From an uncultured Pseudorhodobacter sp. (GTDB lineage Bacteria; Pseudomonadota; Alphaproteobacteria; Rhodobacterales; Rhodobacteraceae): a stretch of DNA of 21,247 bases. The position numbers were made by a program, and so were the translations under genes. Under the pieces are notes generated by a model. That model was not told the DNA's origin. It did no database searches and saw nothing but the letters and a program-made list of their open reading frames with translations. Positions 9,004-14,683 of this stretch are shown one piece after another. Location of the stretch: contig CAMFIX010000011.1 of the NCBI GenBank assembly GCA_945952425.1, positions 1-21,247 of the forward strand, written 5' to 3'. The stretch's first letter is position 1, and every line of letters starts with the position of its first letter.

Positions 9004-9086
9004 TGGGCCAGCCTGGCCCAAAACCGTGGCCAGCTTGGCCAAAAGCCCGGGCCAGCCTGGCCAGATTTTTGGGCCAAGCTGGCCCA
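9004..9086. repeat. four palindromes phased at exactly 22 bp (iteron- or operator-like array)
   Basis: Four related palindromes lie in tandem. They are TGGGCCA-GCC-TGGCCCA at 9004-9020, TGGCCA-GCT-TGGCCA at 9027-9041, GGGCCA-GCC-TGGCCA at 9049-9063 and TGGGCCA-AGC-TGGCCCA at 9070-9086. Their centres are at 9012, 9034, 9056 and 9078, so each step is 22 bp, close to two helical turns, and all would face the same side of the DNA. The first and last have perfect 7-bp arms. The spacers between them differ in sequence, so the palindromes and not a simple tandem duplication are what is conserved. Such arrays serve as iterons, centromere-like sites or cooperative repressor operators on plasmids. Which applies cannot be settled from sequence alone. 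Confidence 0.8.
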
Positions 9087-9327
9087 CCCTCGGCAAGCCA
9101 TTGAAATTGCAGCAATATTCCATCCTCCAGTGAAAATCGCGAAAATGTCTGAAACACGTTTTATTTCAATGACTTGGGCCGCAGGCAGCCTGCTGCGTCA
9201 GGTGTGTGCTCTTCGTGAGCCGACAGGCGAACACCCCAAGGAAACGCCTTCCGAGCAACTCGTTGATCGGACCGGATCTTTTCCGCCTTGCTCAGCCCAA
9301 GTGGCGCCTGAACGGCCCTCGAACGGT
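9087..9327. other. AT-rich, probably non-coding segment with a bracketing inverted repeat, upstream of the muramidase gene
   Basis: Directly after the palindrome array the composition shifts from very GC-rich to AT-rich for about 70 bases (9099-9171). The AT-rich block is bracketed by a perfect 9-bp inverted repeat, CATTGAAAT at 9099-9107 and ATTTCAATG at 9163-9171. A smaller palindrome, GCAGGC-A-GCCTGC, follows at 9181-9193. Array plus AT-rich block resembles the layout of a replication origin or a strongly controlled promoter. A reading frame runs through from 8977, but its translation is unlike a protein start, so I treat this as an intergenic control region. No confident -35/-10 pair was found. 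Confidence 0.5.
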
Positions 9328-9354
9328 GTGACCCCACGCATCCTGGACGGGCGA

Positions 9355-10074
9355 ATGCCGTTCCTCGGGGCTTTGGCTCTGGGCCTCAGCGTGATCGCGA
9401 CGCCCTCCCGCGCTGCCGATCTCTGGTCGCATGGCTCAAGCTTCAGCGCATCCGATGTGGGTGCCAACTGGGTCAGGACAGGCTTTGCCGAGCCCGAGAA
9501 ATCCCGGGAAGACGAGACGGAGAAAGGCGCCCCTCGTTCCGAACTGCCCTTCGTGCCGGACCCTGACGCAACGCCGATCGCCAATCTGCGGAACCTGATC
9601 GCGCATGCCGAAGCCGGGGCAGGGGGATATGACGCCGTCCAGGTTGGAGCCAGCGTTCGACCCGCAACCATTCCCACCGCGATGACTTTGGACGAGATCC
9701 GAGCCTGGTTCGCCGCCTCCCCCGGTCAGCCCCATGCCATTGGCCGCTATCAGTTCATCCCCGCGACCTTCGAGCGCCTGGCCGGGACAACCGCGATGCC
9801 CGGCGACAGGGTCTTTGACCCCGACCTTCAAGACAGCTGGGCCAATGTTCTCATCCTGGAAGCGGGGTACGCCGACTTCGTCTCCGGCCGCCTGAGCCTC
9901 GATGCCTTTATGGACGACCTTGCCGTGATCTGGGCGGGCCTGCCGCTTGCCTCCGGGCTCTCAGCCTACGACGGCATCGCAGGCAATCAAGCGACGATCT
10001 CCCGCGCGGCCTACGCCAGCGCCTTGTCCGCGATCTTCCCCGCGCAGTCTGCCCTGGCCTCCGTGTCGCGCTGA
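9355..10074 (+). CDS. exported lambda-lysozyme-like muramidase / lytic transglycosylase of the transfer module
   Basis: The reading frame is open from 8977, but the protein most plausibly starts at ATG 9355, giving an N-terminus MPFLGALALGLSVIATPSRA that works as a signal peptide with cleavage after SRA. An in-frame GTG at 9328 would add a positively charged n-region and is an alternative; neither has a strong ribosome site. After a linker, residues from about 80 onward show IAHAEAG with the candidate catalytic Glu, then MTLDEIRAWF, then AIGRYQFIPATFERL, which correspond to the catalytic Glu and GRYQ motifs of the phage lambda endolysin type (GH104-like) domain. The product (239 aa) would cleave peptidoglycan in the periplasm to let the conjugation channel through, like VirB1-type enzymes. 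It is the last intact gene of the transfer module here. Confidence 0.75.
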   Translation: MPFLGALALGLSVIATPSRAADLWSHGSSFSASDVGANWVRTGFAEPEKSREDETEKGAPRSELPFVPDPDATPIANLRNLIAHAEAGAGGYDAVQVGASVRPATIPTAMTLDEIRAWFAASPGQPHAIGRYQFIPATFERLAGTTAMPGDRVFDPDLQDSWANVLILEAGYADFVSGRLSLDAFMDDLAVIWAGLPLASGLSAYDGIAGNQATISRAAYASALSAIFPAQSALASVSR

Positions 10075-10080
10075 TTCACC

Positions 10081-10102
10081 CGCCAGACCCGCCAGACCCG
10101 CC
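10081..10102 (+). repeat. short tandem repeat, 9-bp unit CGCCAGACC
   Basis: The unit CGCCAGACC occurs twice back to back and is followed by a partial CGCC copy, seven bases after the muramidase stop. It may be simple slippage sequence. It sits just ahead of the degraded ParA gene and has no evident function. Confidence 0.5.
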
Positions 10103-10163
10103 GAAGCGGTCGGTCAGCCCACCTCAGCCGTCAACATCCAATTCCAACCGTCAGGAGATTTCC

Positions 10164-10452
10164 ATTCGCGTCGTCACCGCCTACAGCCACAAGGGAGGCA
10201 CCGGCAAAACCACCTCCCTCATGATGCTCGCCTCGGCCATCGACGCCGCAAACCGATCCGCGCTGCTTATCGACTGCGACCCGCACCAGTCGTTCAAGGC
10301 CTATCAGACCTACAGCTTGCAAGCCGGGCCCGACAGCTGGTCCCCCCGCGTCGAGACCCGGTTCCTGCACTACGAGACCACCCCGCTCCTGACCCTCGAA
10401 GACCAACTCCTCGATGCGGACGAAAGCGGGCGTTACGACTGGTGCCTCACGC
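10164..10452 (+). pseudogene. ParA/MinD-type ATPase remnant: ATT in place of the start codon, truncated after about 95 codons
   Basis: The translation from 10164 reads (I)RVVTAYSHKGGTGKTTSLMML, the deviant Walker A motif KGGTGKTT of ParA/Soj/MinD ATPases. It continues into ALLIDCDPHQS, the Walker A' DxDP motif. A good Shine-Dalgarno (AGGAG at 10153-10157) lies 6 bases before ATT, exactly where ATG would be expected, and no ATG, GTG or TTG lies nearby upstream in frame. ParA similarity stops around 10446 (GRYDWCL), well short of a typical length above 200 aa, and the sequence then enters an unrelated gene. The frame itself stays open to TAG at 10746, giving a chimeric frame. I infer a dead partition or operon-associated ParA gene. 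Initiation at ATT is possible but rare, and a sequencing error at the codon cannot be excluded. Confidence 0.7.
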
Positions 10453-11146
10453 ATGAAACACCTCGTCCTCCTTCCCCTCGTCCTTCTGCCTGGCTTGGCC
10501 TTCGCGGCCCCGTGCAGGACTTCGAAACCGCTCTCCGCCAAGTTAGCGGCGAATTCTGCGCGCCCCTCTTCCAGAGCAACGCAGGCAATGCCGAGGGCAC
10601 GGCCAAGGCCATCGGCAACCTGTCCAGCCAATGGGCCGCGATCGAGAGCCAGTGGGGTGCCAACCCGCACCCGCACTATCTAGACGACCTGGGCTTCGCC
10701 GCGACCCCTGTGCAGGTCGAGACCCTTGCGCCCGAGGCGCAGAAGTAGGTCGAAGGCGGCAATCTCGCCGCGATGGATGGGGCGCTGGAGGGAACCTGCT
10801 CCCAGATCGGCGACCTGCATCTGCGCAACGGGCTTTACGGATTTGCCGACCGGATGGATGCCCAACATTTCAAGATGGAAGAGGTCCTTGACCTGACGAT
10901 CCCCGCCAACGGCATCCTGACCCCCGTGGTGGAGGCGGCAGCGGTCCTGGACTGGCATGCGGCGGATATCGCGGCCTATCCAGCGCCCGAAGCTGCCGAC
11001 CCGGCCTATCTGGGTCTGGCGAAGGCGGTGCAAGACAGCATGAAGGTGCAGCAGGACGCTGCGCCCAATGGCGACGCTTTGGCCTTCAAGGCGGCCATCG
11101 GGGCGCTGACACCGCCTGTGCCAAGTTCTTGGTCAAATTCGGCTGA
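10453..11146 (+). pseudogene. decayed gene for an exported protein of unknown family (two frameshifts and an in-frame TAG)
   Basis: ATG 10453 opens a clear signal peptide, MKHLVLLPLVLLPGLAFAAP. Near 10515, in a CCCC run, coding shifts frame: the mature protein continues as VQDFETALRQVSGEFCAPLF in another frame, consistent with loss of one C. That frame then meets TAG at 10746-10748, resumes without shift (VEGGNLAAMDGALEGTC onward), and near 11117 shifts again into AKFLVKFG followed by TGA at 11144-11146. Reassembled, it would be about 230 aa, periplasmic, helical, with two Cys (in EFCAPLF and GTCSQIGDL) but no CxxCH haem motif. I do not recognise the family. Its 5' end abuts the ParA remnant, so this is the edge of the cargo region. 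Sequencing error could explain a single lesion but three make real decay more likely. Confidence 0.65.
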
Positions 11147-11165
11147 GCCGGCCCTTCTGCAGCGG

Positions 11166-11198
11166 ACCTCCGGCCGCCAGTCTTTGGCGGTCGGAGGT
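11166..11198. terminator. bidirectional terminator-like hairpin between converging genes
   Basis: A 14-bp stem (left arm ACCTCCGGCCGCCA at 11166-11179, right arm TGGCGGTCGGAGGT at 11185-11198) has a single G-T position and a five-base loop GTCTT. It lies between the end of the decayed + strand gene and the end of the minus-strand membrane-protein gene, the normal place for a shared terminator. No T-tract follows on either strand, so intrinsic termination is plausible but not certain. Confidence 0.55.
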
Positions 11199-11283
11199 TG
11201 GTATGGAAAGGTTCCCCAGGAACGAGGCCTGGTGGTCCCGTTGCCTCATGTCGCGGCCTGCAGTCGGCAAACCCGACGCCGCG

Positions 11284-12087
11284 TCATCTGGCGAGTTCAG
11301 ACCGCCGATCGTTCCCGTCGCGGCTGACGGTCATCCAGACGACGATCAACAGGATTGCGGACAAAAACAGCGCGCTGGTGATGATCGTGCCCAGACCCAG
11401 CCCGCCATATTGCGTCGGTTGCGACAGGAGGTCTCCGAAGGATGCCCCAAGCGGTCGGGTGAAGATATAGGCCAGCCAGAAGCCGAGGACCGGGTCGAGG
11501 CCGAGGACGAAATACCCGAAGGTCAACGAGGTGATGATCATGCCGAAGAGAATGCCCGTCGACAGATAGCCAAGTCCGAACTTCTCGGCCACCAGGTCGC
11601 CCGCCGCCGTTCCCAGGGCAAAGGTGAAGAGGATGGCCAGCCAGTAGAAGGCCTCCCGCTTGCCGGTGAAAACCTCATGGATCGACAAGGTCCGCTCCGA
11701 GGCGGACCAGATCAGGAAGGTTGCCGCAAGGGCCAGGGTGAAGACGGCAGTCGTGGTGACCAGCGACACGCCGAAATTGTCAACCAGGTTGTCCGTCACC
11801 AGCGTGCCGACGATGCTGATCAGGACAACGGCCAGCCAATAGCTCCAGGGCACATAGCGTTTCTGGCCGAATTGCAGGACCAGGGCGCCGATGAGAACCG
11901 CCGTCATGATCAGAGAAGTGGCGGTGAGGCCGAAGCCGAGGTTCACGGCCAGGTAATCGGCAGCCGTCTCGCCCATGGTCACGGCCATCAGTTTGATCAG
12001 CCAGAAGTCGAAGGTGACGTCCGGCACCCGGTTCAGGGGCATGGAGGTGTCGGGGGCGTTGGCCGCGAAAGAGGCGATCCTGCTCAT
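11284..12087 (-). CDS. COG4705 / DUF347-repeat integral membrane protein
   Basis: This 267-aa multi-pass inner-membrane protein is built from four diverged copies of the DUF347 unit, each with an aromatic-rich helix followed by G-x(3)-D or G-E-x(3)-D. They are FWLIKLMAVTMGETAADYL, YWLAVVLISIVGTLVTDNL, FYWLAILFTFALGTAAGDL and FWLAYIFTRPLGASFGDLL. The conserved acidic residues recur in the membrane repeats, suggesting an ion- or solute-related path, but the family has no established function known to me. The ATG overlaps the stop of the upstream exported-protein gene (ATGA at 12084-12087), so the two are co-translated. It is transcribed divergently from the two-component operon and ends near a hairpin at 11166-11198. 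Confidence 0.85.
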   Translation of the reverse strand: MSRIASFAANAPDTSMPLNRVPDVTFDFWLIKLMAVTMGETAADYLAVNLGFGLTATSLIMTAVLIGALVLQFGQKRYVPWSYWLAVVLISIVGTLVTDNLVDNFGVSLVTTTAVFTLALAATFLIWSASERTLSIHEVFTGKREAFYWLAILFTFALGTAAGDLVAEKFGLGYLSTGILFGMIITSLTFGYFVLGLDPVLGFWLAYIFTRPLGASFGDLLSQPTQYGGLGLGTIITSALFLSAILLIVVWMTVSRDGNDRRSELAR

Positions 12088-12485
12088 TGCGACACCGCCT
12101 TCTGATCAGCGAGGGTGGCCTGAAGGGCCGCAAGGGCAGCGGTCACGGTCGTCGTGTCGGGCGTCGTCGCCCGCAAGGCCGTCAGGGCGCCGTCGGCCGT
12201 CTGGTCGATCAGACCCCAATGGGTCGGATCCAGCGGTTTCAAGCCGGCCTCCGCCTGATCCCAGGCGATCTCGAAGTCCTTGATCCGCGTCTTGGCTCCG
12301 GCGAGATCGCCCTTCGCTGCGATGTCTTGGACATCGGTGATGATGGTGGCGAAGGAGGAAAGATCGCCCAGGCTTGGGGCGGACGATCCTGCCGTCGCCG
12401 CTGCGCGTGCCTCGTAGATCTGAAAGCCCGAAAAGGCTGCGACAGGCACGGCAATCAGGGCCGTGGCCAGTAGGAATTGTTTCAT
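12084..12485 (-). CDS. small exported helical protein, partner of the DUF347 membrane protein
   Basis: The start at 12485 (MKQFLLATALIAVPVAAFSGF) is chosen because GGAG lies 7 bases upstream and a signal peptide or N-terminal anchor begins at once; an upstream in-frame ATG at 12548 would bury that signal. The 133-aa product has a low-complexity Ala/Ser linker, then a helical domain with DLSSFATIITDVQDIAAKGD and KTRIKDFEIAWDQAEAGLKP, and ends near QKAVSQ. It is probably periplasmic and possibly anchored by an uncleaved N-terminus. I do not recognise a named domain. Its stop overlaps the start of the DUF347 gene by 4 bases, and its promoter region is shared with the response regulator, whose likely binding palindrome lies at 12564-12587. 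Confidence 0.75.
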   Translation of the reverse strand: MKQFLLATALIAVPVAAFSGFQIYEARAAATAGSSAPSLGDLSSFATIITDVQDIAAKGDLAGAKTRIKDFEIAWDQAEAGLKPLDPTHWGLIDQTADGALTALRATTPDTTTVTAALAALQATLADQKAVSQ

Positions 12486-12563
12486 GGAGTTGCTCCGGTT
12501 CCGACCGGATGCGAATCCGGCAGGTCGGATGCCTAGCCGCTGTGCCATACCTCCAACTTTCTT

Positions 12564-12587
12564 CCAGCTTACAGATTTGTATGCTGG
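12564..12587. promoter_or_regulatory. 24-bp near-perfect palindrome in the divergent promoter region, candidate response-regulator operator
   Basis: Left arm CCAGCTTACA, spacer GATT, right arm TGTATGCTGG: nine of ten arm positions are complementary. It sits between the minus-strand exported-protein gene (start 12485) and the response regulator gene (start 12653), where a site could control both directions. The core TTACA-N4-TGTA recurs upstream of the ABC operon at 17279-17292. That the adjacent OmpR-type regulator binds it is inference; OmpR-type proteins more often bind direct repeats, so a different dimeric regulator is possible. Confidence 0.6.
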
Positions 12588-12652
12588 ACGCGACCTGCAT
12601 GAGAGGTGGCAGGATCAGACAAGCTGCCATGACATATGCAAGAAGGCCCCCG

Positions 12653-13330
12653 ATGCGCATCCTCTTGATCGAAGACGACCGATCCGTTTCCGACTACGTG
12701 GCGCGCGGGCTGACCGAACAGGGCCATGTCTGCGACGTACTTGCCGAGGGTACGGACGGTCTGTTTCAGGCGACGCGCGAGGCCTATGACGTGCTGGTCG
12801 TCGACCGCATGATCCCGGGGCTCGACGGTCTGTCGGTGGTCCGCGCTCTTCGGGCGGCCGGGCGCAAGGTGCCCGTGCTGTTCCTGACGGCGCTTGGCGG
12901 CATCGACGACCGTGTCGAGGGGTTGGAAGCGGGCGGGGACGATTACCTGACCAAGCCTTTCGCCTTTGCCGAACTGATGGCTCGGGTGAATGCACTGGCG
13001 CGCAGGCCCCCCGTGCAAGAGGTCAGAACCTCTCTCAAGGTGGCGGACCTGGAGTTGGACCTGATGCGCCGGACGGCCACTCGCGCTGGCCAGACGATTG
13101 ACCTTCTGCCCAAGGAATTCACCTTGCTGGAGGTGCTGATGCGCAACGAAGGCCGCGTGGTCACCCGCACGATGCTTTTGGAGCGGGTCTGGGATTTCCA
13201 TTTCGATCCGAAGACCTCGGTCGTCGAGACGCACGTCAGTCGACTGCGCGCCAAGATCGACAAGCCCTTCGAGGTGCCGCTTCTGCATACCGTCAAGAAC
13301 ATGGGATATTCGCTCCATGCGCCCCGCTGA
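12653..13330 (+). CDS. OmpR/PhoB-family response regulator
   Basis: ATG 12653 is preferred because AGAAGG lies about 6 bases upstream and the protein begins directly with the receiver fold (MRILLIEDDRSVSDYVARGL, 225 aa); an in-frame ATG at 12629 lacks this. The receiver domain (1-118) has the acidic pair E7/D8-D9, phospho-acceptor D51 (LVVDRMIPG), T79 and K101 (LTKPF). The winged-helix DNA-binding domain (about 125-222) shows LLPKEFTLLEVLMRNEGRVVT in pieces and the recognition region VVETHVSRLRAKID. The family binds promoter DNA after phosphorylation by a partner kinase. The 3' end overlaps the histidine kinase start by 14 bases, making these a cognate pair. The divergent promoter palindrome nearby suggests self-regulation. 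Confidence 0.93.
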   Translation: MRILLIEDDRSVSDYVARGLTEQGHVCDVLAEGTDGLFQATREAYDVLVVDRMIPGLDGLSVVRALRAAGRKVPVLFLTALGGIDDRVEGLEAGGDDYLTKPFAFAELMARVNALARRPPVQEVRTSLKVADLELDLMRRTATRAGQTIDLLPKEFTLLEVLMRNEGRVVTRTMLLERVWDFHFDPKTSVVETHVSRLRAKIDKPFEVPLLHTVKNMGYSLHAPR

Positions 13331-14678
13331 CCTCTGGCGGCACAGCACCTTCCGCCTGGCGCTGGGTGTCGCGCTGTTCATCCTGACCGTCCTGATCCTC
13401 GCCAGCGGGGTCGGCTATGGGCTGATGCAGCGGCAGTTGGCGGCGCGTCAGGACGCGCGGGTCACCGAAATCTTCAAGGCGATCGACGAAACCAGCCTGA
13501 AGGGCGACCGGATCGACCTTGTCGACGCCGTCGATGCGCCCATCAAGGCCAGCCCTGATCGCCCGACCGTTTTCCTGTTACGAGACGCCTCCGGCGCTGT
13601 TCTGGCGACGAATATTGCCGATGTCACGTTGCCCGATGGTTGGTCCACGGTTCCAGCAGCTCGCCTTGCCGTGCCGACCGACTATCCTTACCGGGTGTTT
13701 GTCGGGCGAGCCGGAGCTTACAGCCTGGCGGTTGGCCTGACCAATGCCGACCTCGACGATCTGCAAGAGATCGTCCTTGGGGCCTTCGAGTGGGCAGCGC
13801 TCTTCGCGCTGCTTGCGGCGATTGCTGTCGGCGTCCTTCTGGCCATGCGGATGCAGGATCGGCTGAGCCGCGCCGAGGCGGCGGCCGAGCGCGTTGCGCA
13901 GGGCGATCTTTCGGCACGATTGCCGATTTCGGATCGTGGCGACGACCTCGACCGCATTTCCTGCGCGGTCAACCTCAGCCTGTCTCGGCTTGAAGGCTCG
14001 GTCGAGGCTATGCGGCAAGTCAGCGCCGATATTGCCCATGACCTGCGCACGCCGCTGAATCGGTTGAAGATCCGCATCGAGGCGGCGACGGCGAGGCTCG
14101 CGGAAGGCCTCTCGGCCGATCATGACCTGACCTCCGCCGGCGTCGAAAGCGATCGCATCATCGAGACCTTCTCGGCCCTGCTGCGGATCGCCCAGATCGA
14201 GTCCGGGGCGCGGCGCGAGAGTTTCAAACCGCTCGACCTCGGCACGCTCTTGCGCGACGTCGTCGAGGTCTATGCCGACGTCGCCGAAGATGCCGGTCAG
14301 AGGCTGATCCTCGAGGCGGCGGATGTGGCCATTGTCGATGGCGACAAGGAGCTTTTGACCCAGGGCTTTGCCAACCTGATCGAAAATGCGATCCGGCACT
14401 GCCCGGCCGGGACGCGGATCACCTGCGGGATCGGGACGGCAGGCGCCCGGATCGAGGCGCGGGTTTGCGACACGGGTCCCGGCATCCCGCCGGAGGAACG
14501 CGAAAAGGTCCTGCGGCGGCTGTACCGTCTGGAGAAGAGCCGGACGACAGAAGGCAATGGCCTTGGGCTGGCGCTCGTCAAGGCCGTGGCAGAGCTGCAC
14601 GACGCCGACCTTGCCCTGAGCGACGCCGACCCGGGCCTGCGGGTCACGATGCGGTTTCCCCGATCAAAAAGAGCCTGA
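13317..14678 (+). CDS. membrane sensor histidine kinase (HisKA/HATPase) cognate to the upstream regulator
   Basis: This 453-aa inner-membrane kinase has TM1 at about 13-37 and TM2 at about 155-178, enclosing a periplasmic sensor of about 115 residues with no recognised domain name. A HAMP linker follows (179-230). The H-box VSADIAHDLRTPLNRL has phospho-acceptor H241. The ATP-binding domain has the N-box NLIENAIRHC, G1 DTGPGIPPEE and G2 NGLGLALVKA. The start lies inside the response-regulator gene (14-base overlap), implying coupled translation. The DedA-PAP2 gene follows after only 5 bases, so kinase output and a lipid-phosphatase-type enzyme are made together. The sensed signal is unknown; nearby PepSY and envelope genes suggest an envelope cue, by inference. 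Confidence 0.93.
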   Translation: MRPADLWRHSTFRLALGVALFILTVLILASGVGYGLMQRQLAARQDARVTEIFKAIDETSLKGDRIDLVDAVDAPIKASPDRPTVFLLRDASGAVLATNIADVTLPDGWSTVPAARLAVPTDYPYRVFVGRAGAYSLAVGLTNADLDDLQEIVLGAFEWAALFALLAAIAVGVLLAMRMQDRLSRAEAAAERVAQGDLSARLPISDRGDDLDRISCAVNLSLSRLEGSVEAMRQVSADIAHDLRTPLNRLKIRIEAATARLAEGLSADHDLTSAGVESDRIIETFSALLRIAQIESGARRESFKPLDLGTLLRDVVEVYADVAEDAGQRLILEAADVAIVDGDKELLTQGFANLIENAIRHCPAGTRITCGIGTAGARIEARVCDTGPGIPPEEREKVLRRLYRLEKSRTTEGNGLGLALVKAVAELHDADLALSDADPGLRVTMRFPRSKRA

Positions 14679-14683
14679 GAACC

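Noticed and set aside
8977..9354. N-terminal extension of the muramidase frame from ATG 8977
   Set aside because: It starts in a TGATG overlap, but its first part only translates the DNA palindromes (repeated W/A/L/Q/G/P). A signal peptide begins at 9355, where it would be internal and non-functional if the extension were real.
11203..12105. 300-codon + strand open frame opposite the DUF347 gene
   Set aside because: The product is Gln/Asp/Arg-rich and hydrophilic, an antisense of a membrane protein; the minus-strand frame has clear repeats and coupled translation signals.
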